Positions 36,101 to 47,000 of a stretch of 64,000 nt of DNA are shown piece by piece. The stretch is from Branchiostoma floridae. Its lineage: Eukaryota; Chordata; Leptocardii; Amphioxiformes; Branchiostomatidae. Positions within the stretch are counted from its first letter, which is position 1; each line of letters starts with the position of its first letter. The notes beneath the pieces were generated by a model, which saw nothing but the letters and a program-made list of their open reading frames with translations, was not told where the DNA came from and ran no database searches. The stretch spans positions 23,721,932-23,785,931 of the forward strand of contig NC_049980.1 of NCBI RefSeq assembly GCF_000003815.2, given 5' to 3'. A program made the position numbers and the translations under genes.

Positions 36101-37177
36101 TTCCTGTACAAAAATAAAAAGATTTGTCTAATGTACTGACCAGGTGTTCACCAGTGCCATGACTGAGTATGTAGCGAGTGCACACTCTCGCGAGGAGAAG
36201 AACAGACGCATCATCCATCTGCTACAGTCTCGTAATGACGATCAATTCTCAGTGTTCCTTGACGCTCTCCGACAGAATCAAAGCCAGGCTCACCTTGTGG
36301 AGCTTTTTAGTGCGTATTGCTTTATTTTCTTGAATCTTGTTTTTATCTTGTCAATTGCCTACCAGTAATACTGTAACTATTATCAGCATTTTTAACATTT
36401 CTATTTTAATCTTGAGAGATTTTCTTGCTCTACATCACTTCTAACCATGTACTGACCCAACAGATGAGAGAGAGATCTTCATCAACCAGCAAAGTAAGCA
36501 AACAACCATAAACAAGGGTCTGTTCTTCAGTGACGCTTCCATCAAGTCAGGTGCTTCTGCAATGGTTCAGATTGGACAACCAGTTATCCTGGAGGTCAAT
36601 GGAGAAGGTGTGTCCATTGCTTTCTAGGTGGACTTTGTTGCTGAAAGAGTCATACATCATACAAAAAATAGTCTGTTCTAGATCTTTTAACTTTTTTTCA
36701 TTTTGACTTGAGCGACCATTTAACAAATGGAGGAAAATGCATGTGTTGTGATAAAGTGTCATTACATGGCCATTTGTGTTTTGGGCATGGTATTCTACTA
36801 TTGATTAGTTTCATTGGTGATATTGTGGTGACGAATGAATCTGTTACAGCACAGGGTAGTCCAAACTACATCACATGATCCTCAATTAAAGCTTTGCCAA
36901 AAGGCAATACAGCTAATGCTGTGCTAAGGGCTATGTTTCAAAATACTTTCTTGTTCTTTTTCAAGTTGATGATGCCCGTTGGTTGCTGAATGATGGACCC
37001 CTGCCTCAAAACAAAGGCATCCACGTCCGTACGTCCGGTCGGACCCAAGAGCTGAAGATAGATGCCATGACCCCTGACCTGGCAGGCACCTACACCTGCC
37101 AAGGTACCACACCAGAAGGCGCCAAGCTGTCATGTGATATCAACATCACGTCTATGGAATCCCAAATGACACTGTAA
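32486..37177 (+). CDS. Triple-CARD plus Ig-domain protein (possibly the cytoplasmic part of the upstream receptor)
   Basis: Exons: 32486-32622, 32986-33125, 33535-33635, 33969-34134, 34791-34871, 35219-35317, 35704-35810, 36144-36309, 36464-36607, 36966-37177. They give 1353 nt (450 residues) with all phases consistent. Order: CARD1 1-92, CARD2 93-181, linker 182-241, CARD3 242-332, spacer, Ig about 360-445. CARDs are six-helix death-fold modules that assemble apoptosis and innate-immune signalling complexes by homotypic contact. CARD2 and CARD3 are near copies made by a local exon duplication. A strong acceptor sits two bases before the ATG, so an upstream exon must exist: either a 5' UTR exon or the receptor's tail exon, which joins in frame. 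No caspase, kinase, NACHT or helicase domain is visible. Domain calls are firm; whether it is a separate gene is open. Confidence 0.78.
33535..34134 (+). CDS. CARD2 exons
   Basis: Exons 33535-33635 and 33969-34134. Key blocks: YRREQLMQHQSVLVERMDPD, ITLAHLSKRKVFTSAMTEYV, REEQNRRIIHLLQSRNDDEF and SVFLDALRQNQSQAHLVE. The HLLQSR ... FLDALRQxxQ pattern is a textbook CARD helix 4 to helix 6 signature. Confidence 0.85.
34791..35317 (+). CDS. Linker exons between CARD2 and CARD3
   Basis: Exon 34791-34871 (ILSGQKKQQSQVQWNG, basic and glutamine-rich) and exon 35219-35317 (GEKEAFISQQSKQTTVNGG) are both phase 1 at each end, so either could be skipped without breaking the frame. The second is a shortened relative of exon 36464-36607: it keeps ISQQSKQTTVN but lacks the VQIGQPVILE strand that starts the Ig domain. 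Confidence 0.55.
35704..36309 (+). CDS. CARD3 exons, recent copy of CARD2
   Basis: Exons 35704-35810 and 36144-36309. The first differs from its CARD2 counterpart mainly at the 5' end, where the acceptor context gives VVR before LSVYRREQ, and by one V-to-I change. The second differs at about three residues (EEKNRR, DDQFS, LVELF). Flanking intron sequence is also similar, pointing to duplication of a genomic block. The frame stays open through both copies. Confidence 0.78.
36464..37177 (+). CDS. C-terminal Ig (I-set-like) domain exons
   Basis: Exon 36464-36607 supplies a spacer (NEREIFINQQSKQTTINKG) and strands A-B (VQIGQPVILEVNGE). Exon 36966-37177 supplies ARWLLNDGPLPQ (C-strand tryptophan), TQELKIDAMTPDLAGTYTC (E-F) and AKLSCDINIT (G). 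The B-strand cysteine is absent while the F-strand cysteine is kept, as often found in intracellular I-set domains. The TAA stop at 37175-37177 lies inside what looks like the left terminus of a MITE. Confidence 0.75.
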
Positions 37178-37361
37178 CTGCATTTAAGTTTGCAGGTATT
37201 TGATTTTGCAGTATAGGGAGCAAATAGAGTGTTTGCTGTTTTTTTTAAGTTCACAGTTAAAACAATTTTAGGTCTAGGTGGGCAGAAGACAGAACAAGCA
37301 TTTTTGCAGTGAAGTCACTGGGAACACACTAAAAACACTGCAAATATTTCTGTATTTACAG
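37172..37361. mobile_element. MITE copy overlapping the CARD-Ig stop codon
   Basis: It begins CTGTAACTGC and ends GTATTTACAG, like the termini of the element at 2666-2876, and shares interior words such as TTTGCAGT / AAGTTCACAGTTAAAA. TA is present on the right flank but the left base pair is CA. The TAA stop of the CARD-Ig frame is within the left terminus. Confidence 0.45.
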
Positions 37362-38083
37362 TAGTTACATTTGTAAATACTCTCAGGTTAAAAGATAGAC
37401 AATTCTAGAGAATCATTCTGATGCGACCGATGCTTACACTGCAAAATATTGTACTATCCAAATATTAAGTGTCCAGCAACCTCATAGCTTCCTTGATTAC
37501 TAATTCTCCTATTAGGCTAAAACATTAATAAGATAAAGCTTAATATCATAAGGCCAGGTTTCTAGCCAGGATTTTATTTTAGCGTAATGGTATTAGGAGG
37601 ATGATGTGGAAGGGTGGTCTTGGCCCTTCCACAGTGAGATTTTGAAAATGTAAAACATCGGCATGATAACGGTATGCATGAGGGGACTTAGTGTAACTCT
37701 GTTAGCAACACGTGTAATTTGAAGGACTTTTTAGTCAGTTTGTAGTGACACATTATAATTTTTCATACTTGATTAGACATTTTTCGACAAGTAAATGATA
37801 GCAAAGTAGCACTGTCCAGGTAGTTGAAAATTAGCATAGTGGACCTCATTAATTTTAGCGTGGTGGTGGCAAATTATAGCATAAATACAGTATGTGTACT
37901 AGATGGTGGAAGGAAAACAATCGTTATTTGTACTTTTAGTGTAGCCCTACAATGTAGATGGCTACTTTGGAAAACTTACTTTTTCAATATTATTTGATGA
38001 TTAGTAGAGAAGAGATGTTATATTATGGGTTAGAAGGTTTTAAGTTACCATCATGATGTTGTATTTCCTACATTATAATTGAC
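37362..38083 (+). other. 3' flank of the CARD-Ig gene
   Basis: No coding sequence is visible. This stretch may contain the 3' UTR, but no convincing polyadenylation signal was identified, partly because of the overlapping MITE. Confidence 0.4.
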
Positions 38084-39436
38084 AGCAGGGTTCTCACCAG
38101 GATTTGTTTACATCAAAGGGGGCATCTTAGCGCAGCAAAGCCATGTGGCAAGTGGTTCAGGTGTGAGCACTGTACAGGGGTCTAGGGGCATCCTCCCCCG
38201 TGAATGTGACACACACCTACACCTAAGACCTCATTCACTCTCAAAAAGAACAAGCAGATTTAACATGATTCTGATCAAAATTTTGCTATCCAATTTAAAA
38301 AATGCATTCACACCCATTTTCAGACAATCCGATTACTTGCACACAATCCAAGCTGATTGCGATTCCCCACCTGGCCTTTGACCCCATTCACACTCAAAAA
38401 AACAAGTGGATGATCTGGATACAAATTTTGCAATCTGGTTTAAAAGAATGTCTTCACTCTAACTTGTTTTCCAGGCATCATTGATAGGCACAAAAATAAG
38501 TAATGTGAGCAAAGCTGTCAGTGTGGCGTGTTTTGGCTCCCGGACTACGCAAACTTTGACTCCTTGTACCTGGATAGAAAACTTCCAACTGGGGGCAAAT
38601 TGGAACTTTACTATTACACCTTGCGCAGATGGATTGCAAACGAGGAGTCGGATCAGTAAAAATCTAAGCCGACTAGAGTGTTCACATTAAAAAAAATGGA
38701 GAATTGCAGTTTAATCAGATTGCACATTTATCTGCTTGCTTTTTTTTTAATGCAAACGAGGTCTAAGGCCCTGTTGATGATGAAAAAAATCAAACGTTTC
38801 CATTTGGCCTGACAGCAAATGGTTTGCATTTTGCGTAACTTTGCGATGCAAACTTGCACCCACGAGCAAACCGTTTCAGTTCCTTGAAAAGGCATGGTAA
38901 TGCATGGTGATATGACCTCTGAGCTGCTGAGGTTGTTGTGATTCTGCACTTACTAATGCATATTATTGGTCTTTGATCGGAACTGAACGAATGTCTTGAG
39001 GAAGCCACGTTCCTTCATGGCTTTGGAAATGTCACTTTTTGCTGTGATGCCACCAACTATGAATGCAAGTGTCGGATGTAATCCGAATCTACACCGCTCC
39101 TGCGTTCATGATGACAATTCGCAATTTAGGATAACTAGAAACCATTAAAGATCCACCTCGCAAGGAGGTTTAAAAAATCGGTTTGGGCATTCAGGATGAC
39201 AAATTCATCCGTTTCAGCTTGCCAAGGGGATAGAATTGCTTCATTTTTTGCATCATGAATGGGACACTTTTTCCTCATTTTGAGGGCCACATTTTATGAA
39301 ATAAGGGCAACACATTTATTACAAAACAACAGAGAAGTCCTCTACACTGGTTGAAGCCAGGGGTTCAAATCACAGTGTAGATGATGCAAGTCACAACATA
39401 TAGCCACCCCCATTGATTAGCTGCACTGGCGAGAAC
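38084..39436. mobile_element. Possible hAT-like element with CAGGGTTCTCACCAGG ends
   Basis: Left CAGGGTTCTCACCAGG and right CTGGCGAGAACCGTG are imperfect inverted copies, and GACAG flanks both sides. The interior includes AGGGGTCTAGGGGCATCCTC, related to the palindrome-bearing repeats at 20525 and 50285. The ends resemble the better-defined element at 50185-51972. Confidence 0.45.
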
Positions 39437-40689
39437 CGTGGACAGAATATAATTAAGTATTATATAAAGAAGTTATGTCTTTATGAATTTTTGTTAGCTT
39501 GATATGCTCCACATATTGTGGATAGTAAATATTTTAAAATGATTAGGAGTTCAAGTCTTAGCAAGGTCTTAGGAACCCTTCAAAATCTACCTAGAACTTT
39601 AAGTGATTAACATGCATGGTAGTTGATAAGGTGAAATACTGTACTGTGTGACTTTTTCTCGTTTATCTTTTTTTAATAAAGGGGCAAATTTGGTTACTTC
39701 CAGACTGCTGTGGATTTCTATGGCTCAGAATTTACTCTTATATAAGTTACAAAGATCCAAGATCCAAGTTAAACATAATCTTCTTTTGTCATACTCGATC
39801 AAGTTGAAGCACTGACAACGTTCTGCTTCCAGTATTCCTGTTGAGCATGACTTCAGTTAGTTCTTTCACAGGTAAACCAGTTTCAGACTCGATAAGTTCT
39901 CTCTCCTCTCCAGCCTCTTCTCCTTTTGGCTTTTGGAGAAGTTTATCCATCAGATTATGTATGTAGTAACTGTTATGTAGTTACATGTAGGTTTTGATCA
40001 TGATGAGAGTTTAAAATGATATAAAATCGCCCCTCCTCTTATGGTTATGGTAATGCAGCAGAACTTATGGTTTTGATATCTCTTGAGCATGGGAAGAAGT
40101 GACATACAAAATGTAGGTTTGAGCCCCTTAGCAACTTGTCAACCTTTACTATTACTAAATGACTATAAATAAACAGTCATATAGTATTAGAATTTTGCCA
40201 TCTGTAATGTTGACATACCTGCAAAAGGAAAATCCCGATAGTACAGCAGAGTATAATTTATTTGTCATCAAAACTTTTGAGGTAAAATTATTGTGAACAC
40301 AGTCTGCAAGAACTGTATACATATTTTTATTCACTGGTCGTCCATTCTGCTGTAACATATGCAATTCCTTATGTATGCTAGGAGTATTGGAGTATTGGCA
40401 CTATTATAATTTTGTAAATATTTAAATACAGTACATGAATTCCTTTTGAAAGTTAAACCCCAGTATTAAATTTGAATTGATAGGCCTTGTGTGTTCAAGT
40501 TAAAATCTCACACAAATAATAAGTCCTCACTTAATGTTACATGAAATTATTTTGGTTAAAAACTATTAAAATGCCAGTTAACAAAAGAATGCCCCCTCAT
40601 AATAACTGTTCCAACATATCAAAAATGATGTTGTTTGACTCACCAAATTTTATGAAATATAGTATGATCAACAATACCATTTATTTGCG
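39437..40689. other. Intergenic, no recognised genes
   Basis: AT-rich, with one short relic of the repeat family at about 40065-40145 (GATATCTCTTGAGCATGGGA, GAGCCCCTTAGC). Nothing else supported. Confidence 0.45.
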
Positions 40690-41052
40690 GCATTAGTTCA
40701 TTAGATTGATAATATCAATATTCATGTATGGTATAGTCTTATAAAACAAGATAATAAAGGATAAAAACCATGTAAAATATTCCACAAAATTACCTTGTAC
40801 AAAACATGCATATAAAATGTTGTATACTGTATAACATAATACAGTCCAATGCAAGTCATACATGTTTTACCCTTGATCTGCTTGTGTATGTGTGTATACG
40901 CATGAAATTCTGAAGTACCATTTAAATGCAGCAATAGTTCATTAGATTGATAATATCAATATTCATGTATTGGATAGCCTGATAAAACAAGCTTAAGAAA
41001 ATATTAAAAGATAACTAGAAAGGCCGACATTTGCTTGGGTGCAAATACAGCA

Positions 41053-42842
41053 TATTTCAGCCATACCCATTCCCACGCAACATTGGACTGTTCCAAGTCA
41101 CCCCTGCGCAAAAATGCAATATTTTAATGTAAGTTATCCCCAAAAGAGAACTAATATTGTGAATTGATTCCATGTCAAAACAGAGCTTGCCCAATATGCC
41201 CCGGGCCCATATGGAAGAATATAATCTTCCACAGGAGCGCATATGCATAACTGATTGGTTTTTAGAATTGCGGCAGCTCCTATTTTTCCGAGAGTGAAAA
41301 AAAACGCATCTTCCATTCAGAAGATTTTCGTCATGAAATTACATGACGCCATTCAACAATTTCCACTTCGATAACTAGGTCTAAGTACTGTCATAATCTC
41401 CTTGTGATGTGGGTACATTTATTATTGCAGTGAACTTTTTTTAAGCAAGTAGGGCATACGTTTTAATAATTGTCAGGTGCAGGTACTGTGTAGTAGGAGT
41501 GTTGTTATTTTTTTCAAGCTAAAACTTCAATCTTCTTCTTGTTTTGTATGAGCCATTACATAAACGGAGACGTCTCGAAATTTTACAAGAATTTTACCAC
41601 CCTGTCGCTTCATTTCTTTTCTGAAAGATCCCAGGACCAACAAGTTAATTTGATTTTGCTTTATCTATATATTTCATTTTCCTTCGAATTCTTTGTTAAG
41701 TATATGCCCCTGCATACCACTGTTAAATTGTTTTACTTTGTATGCAATCAGCCATCGGACGTAATCTTGTCTGAGTGTTATAATTTCCTGCTCGTAGCGT
41801 GCGAGACCTGGAGGATAGGTGTTTCTACTTTGTTCGGGGGTTTCTTTTCGGAGGTCAGTGGTGATACTCTGGTACTGAGAGTGTTTTATTGGGCTCAAAC
41901 TCTGGCAGTTTAAAGTTACTTACAATTTGAATGTACAAAGTTTACTTCAAAAAAGAACAACAACAACACTAGAAGTACCTACATTTGTTCGGGAAAAAAT
42001 ACATGCATTCTCGCCACTGTCAAACTTAACGTTACGTATCAAAACTAAACGCAAGCCGTCCAATTTTCCCTGTCCAAATCTGCCGAAAATGATTGATAGT
42101 GCCGTGCGGAATGTTGGTAAATTCATCGACACTAACGTTCAATGCACGCGTACCGTCCGCTACCGCTCAAATGACCCTGTCTGAACTCCAAATCATCGCA
42201 AACTACAATTTCAAACCCGGCAAAGGGGACCATATGGCCACTGTAAGGCTGTAATATGCATCTGTATATACGGGATTGCAAGGCCCCGCTTATGAATATT
42301 AACTAGCATTCGCCTTTCTCGTCGCTGATTGGCTGGCGTCCATAAAGTAATTATCTCTCGCTCTCCCCAGACCGCTGGCACCTGGCACGTGTGGGCTCTG
42401 GGGTCACTGGAGTTCACGGCAGGAAGCCGAAAGAAAACCAATTTCCCCTCAGAAAAGCGCTGAAATTAAGCATTTTAAAGTAGTTTGTGCCCAAAATTTT
42501 ACTTGGATCATTTTACCAACTATCTAATGCCTATCTACACCAAATTTAAGGTCATTCCATTGTAATTCAAGGGAACAGGGGGCCACAATATACCGTTTTG
42601 GTCAAAACATGACCTTTAAACTTCAATAAAATCATTTTAGAGGCAGATATGAAAAAAATGAGAAAAAAGCACATCGGTATTGACCCACTCTACCCTTGTG
42701 CCAAATTTCAGGTCATTCGGTCACGGAACGACGGAGATGAATCGCTTTGAAGATTTGACAGGAGAAAGAAAGAAAGAAAGAAAGAAAGAAACATTACGAA
42801 TACAATATATTTCACCATACCATATATGGTATGGCTGAAATA
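41053..42842. mobile_element. 1.79-kb element with TTTCAGCCATACC termini and TA duplications
   Basis: TTTCAGCCATACC starts at 41055 and GGTATGGCTGAAA ends at 42840, each bordered by TA. It contains an (AAAG)n run near 42767-42790 and a 124-codon frame (41539-41913) with no recognisable domain. TA duplications fit a Tc1/mariner-type non-autonomous element. It lies between the CARD-Ig and MCPH1 genes. Confidence 0.6.
42767..42791. repeat. (GAAA)n microsatellite
   Basis: About six perfect AAAG units within the 1.79-kb TA element. Confidence 0.85.
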
Positions 42843-43399
42843 TAAAAACCATGCAAGATATTCCACAAAATTACATTGTACAAAACATGCATTAAAATGT
42901 TGTATACTATAACATAATACAGTCCAAATGCAAGTCATGTCTAGCCTTGATCTGTATGTATGTATGTAGGTATGAATTTATCAAGTGCAGAAATATTTCT
43001 GCAGCATGTAGAAAGTTACAAATACAATTGTCACCTAGAAATGAATATCTTGGTTTGCTGCAGTTCAAGCCAGTACCTCCAGCTAGTATTAATTCATTTT
43101 ATGAGAAGTACATGTATATGGTACCAACAAAGTGACTATCTAAATACATATCAGGAAGAATAATACATGTACCAAAATATAGAAGACCATGCAAATTTGC
43201 ACTCTGAAAACATCATTCTGCTAACATGCACAATGAAAGGTGCAATTATAGTCATAATAAAGTAGATGAAATGTAGATATCTTGCACAATTTATAGATGC
43301 AACAATCATTATTTCATGTATAAAGAACAGTTGAAAATGTTAAATAAAACCATATAGCAAATTGATATGGCCCCTACTTGACACACGTCGCTTCACACA

Positions 43400-44089
43400 T
43401 CAGAACTCTGGACTTGATGCTCGCCTTGTTTTCTCCGGCTGTACGAGGTAGGAGTCAAGAGGCAGTGTCCTGTGCTCGGTGATGGAATCTACAGGAGAGA
43501 GTGGATTCACATTTACATTGTACATCATTTGAATTCTGTACACTGCAAAGTCTATCATTGACAAATGGCAACAGCTCTAGGGCCATTATCATGTACATGT
43601 ATATTGGAAACAAGCTAACACAGTCTTGAAATCTAAAATGTTGTCTTTTATTTTAATCTATTAAGATTTTCTATTACAATAGATCCAGAATGGAATTAAA
43701 ATTGTGTTTTCAAAACACGAAACCTGCAATCATCTGCCTATAGTATATACATTTTGTATGCACAAAAAAGTTGACAATTTTGGCATTATATACACAATGT
43801 AGATACCATGAAATGTAAACTGTTGCAACAATTCTAACTTGAAATGTTAATACCAACCTAGCACCCAGAGCTCAGTAACAACCAAGGCATCGGTCCTCCT
43901 CTGCGGGTTTCCTACAACGATCCTGGCCCTCCTGATGGAGGTACAGATTCTCCCTCCACACAGCTCCACCAGGTGCACCAGGCTGGAGTATGGAGGGGAT
44001 GTCTGTTCGGAGATATAGATGAGCCCACAGTCAGAGAACAGGTCCTGGTTGTAGGGGCCTTCTGCTGCCTGCCTCTCCAGACGTGCCTC
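43400..44089 (-). CDS. MCPH1: MCPH1 exons 15-16: BRCT3 and C-terminus
   Basis: Exon 44089-43858 gives LFSDCGLIYISEQTSPPYSS, LVHLVELCGGRICTSIRRAR and VVTELWVL. Exon 43488-43400 gives DSITEHRTLPLDSYLVQPEK and ends SSPEF with TGA. The layout SPPYSSLVHLVELCGG parallels the third BRCT of vertebrate microcephalin. The last residues beyond SYLVQ are about a dozen longer than in vertebrates. Confidence 0.93.
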
Positions 44090-47000
44090 CTGCAAAAGCA
44101 CAAGTCATGCCTCAAGTCGTCTTCATACCATCATCAAGAAAACTGTCATTCTTAATAGGCAAAGGAGCACCAGTACAAACGGAAACAGTATTAGCACTGT
44201 CCACTCAGAAATTTACTAATACAGTCAAACCTGCCCGAGCGACCACCTCTTCTCAGCTACCACCTGGCCATTTCGACCGCTTTTTCTCGGTCCCGATTTA
44301 TTTTCCCATTGACGTAAGCATTAAGCGACCTTTTCTCAACGACCACCTGGCCAACGCGACCGCGACCGGCCCAAATTGGGACCCATAACGACCGCATCAT
44401 TTTCAAAATTGAGGTTTTCATCGATTTCTGATGATAACTAGCGCGATTTTGTGCCGAAATCGGCCGGTTTGCGTCGGATTTTGGGGTTAAATTTACAGTT
44501 TACAGTGTGCATGTTGTATTTGACATTAAAGACCTTGCTTCTTTGCGTGCGTGCAGTGTGCTTGCTATTGGCCATTAAACACAACGGAAACCATTTATAC
44601 TTTGCATCGGGCATGTTTTGAGTCGATACTCTTCTCAGCGACCACCTGTCCAAATCGACCGCTTTTTCCCGGTCCCCCGGGTGGTCGTCTTGGGCAGGTT
44701 TGACTGTAATAGCTGTTTACAATCCTGAGGAGGGTACTGCATTTATTTCTAAATTGCATGAGATTTTGAGTACAATTACACAATTATGGAATTTGTCCGC
44801 CAGTGACAGTATTGTTCTGTCTAGCAGCCAATCTACAACTAGTACATATTCTGCTGACATGAATTATTACTTATTTTGTGTTTTCAGGTGTATCATTTCA
44901 CATGGTTTTCCATATATTTCAGGTAGATGACAGCTTCTTTTTTACTACTCTTGTGTATGTGACCTTTCTTTTTCCATCTAAATCATAGCCAGTATGTATC
45001 ATATATATGTATATATATATGATCTATATACCTACATGATATATCACGTCCTCTCATGCACATAGGAAAAAGAAGGACTGTTAACCTGAGCTGCAGGAAA
45101 AGCCTCATGGAGTTCATACGGTTCTTCTTCCACATAGCGCCCCACCTCGCAAGACTTCAAGACCTGAGTGACACACATAGCGTATTCTTTCAGAAAAAGG
45201 ATGACATTTTTGGACATTAAAGAAGCAACACTGCAGCTCAAATATCATGATCGTACTTAGTATCTACAACAAACTGTTTGTTTGACAAAAGAGGACAGTA
45301 CCCGGGCAAAAAAAGCAGTAATGTATGAAGATGATGAGTTAATGAAGATCTTCTTTTATTTTCTAGCAGGGATTTGATTAATAAATGTAAACCTTCCCTC
45401 AGAGTGGAAAAAATTGCAGCATGACAAGATGTCTGAGCTCACCCATTCTAATGACACCAGCCAGCAGCCCTGAGCAATGGCACTCAGAACATTGAGGGTT
45501 CGCCGATTACTGCCGGACACAACATGTGTAGTTCTCTCTGTAACATCCCTCTCTAGGTAGGAACCTCCCAGCTGTTTCATCACCGAAATCACCAGTTCCT
45601 GGTCCCTGTAGAATCCATTAGAATTTATGACATGTTGGTGGACCTTAAACAACACTCAAAGTGCATCTAAGCAGGAGTGTCAAGACTACGGACAAGTATA
45701 CCTGGGGCAAATGGGCTTTATGAAACATTATCTTGATGAATGGAAATGATTTCAGACTTATATTATAACCATCCACCCTCAATCTGTTCCAGCTGAAGAC
45801 ATTTCAATATTCTCAACTCTCAAGAGACTTATTATATTAATAGTATCATCATTTGTTGTCAGTCTGCATGGCAAATACAAAGATAAGAAAGATAAATCTA
45901 TAAAAAATAAACACTGCTTACTTTGTGTGCATGCTGGTCATCACTAGGGCTTTCCCAGTCTTCTCTTTTTTTCCCACCTTCTGCCTGCTCCTCCTGTTAC
46001 ATGACAGTCTGGTGGCTCCTGTGCTACTACTGCTGGTGGAACTGTCCAGGTCAGAAGAGGTTGGTTTCCTTGAAGTCTGGGGAGAAAGATTGGAGGCACA
46101 TGAATGTACAGAGCCTCACTGATTAGCAAACCGATTGTCTTTAATGTCAACAAACTTCAAGTAGGTATAGAGGATAAAAAAGGCTGTTTCCTATTTCTTT
46201 ACAAAATGTTTTTGGTAGCTATTAATACTGCTAAATGTAAATGTTAAATTTGAATTTAAGTCAAATTCTGTAAAATGTTTGTAGCTAATGCAAATCAGGG
46301 AAAAACAAGGGTAATGGGTTCTTAAAGTACCTTGGCTTTTTTCTGCGCTTGTTTGTTAGTGTCCTTCCTGGCTGACTTGGAAGAGTGTGACTCATCCATC
46401 TCTCCATTGCTGCTGTTACTTGAGCCAGAGCTGCTACTCACCCTTCTGCTTGAACATCTGCTCGAATCTTTACCTTTCTTACAACTCCTTTTGCTGAGAC
46501 TCGGTCTCTGTGGAGGGGCAAATTCTTCAAGACTCCTTCTGGAGGGCCTTAAAGGTTCCACAACAGAGTACTGACTGCTTGCGAGATCAACTACTTCTGC
46601 ATCATCCTCAACAGGTATAGCGACAAGGGATTTCCCTTGAGAGTTTCTCCCAGCTTTCTGATTTTGTTTACTTTGGTTTGATTTCTTCTCGGGTGTCCTG
46701 CTTGTCTTCTTGGCTGCAGTGTTCTTCCGGCCTTTCTGCTGCGAGTCGGGATCATCACTATCGCTTTCATTATTGCTTCCCCTATCATTGGCTGGATTTT
46801 TCTTCTGCTTGCTGCCCTGCCTCAAGCTTGCCAAGGCTCGTGCACTTGCTCTAGCTGCAAGTTCTCCCAACCCATCACTACTGTCCGAATCCCAGTCCCA
46901 CTGTGGCACTGTGGCTCCTCTCTTCACAACTTTACTCCCTCCATTCCCTGCATCATTGTCTGATTTTGCCTGTTTGCCTTTCTTTGCAATTTGCTTGGCC

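Larger units (their letters stand above)
40690..42965. repeat. Local duplications flanking a transposon
   Basis: A block containing ATTAGATTGATAATATCAAT occurs at about 40700 and 40935. A second block (AAACCATG, AAATATTCCACAAAATTAC, TGTATAC, ATAACATAATACAGTCCAA) occurs at about 40765-40870 and again at 42846-42935, just beyond the right end of the element at 41055-42840. These are short segmental duplications of intergenic sequence. Confidence 0.55.

Noticed and set aside
41539-41913. 124-codon frame inside the TA-flanked element
   Set aside because: No transposase DDE motif, no start context and no homologue recognised; probably a chance frame.
44083-44388. 101-codon plus-strand frame in the MCPH1 intron
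   Set aside because: It overlaps the BRCT3 exon boundary antisense and the CAGTCAAACCTG MITE.
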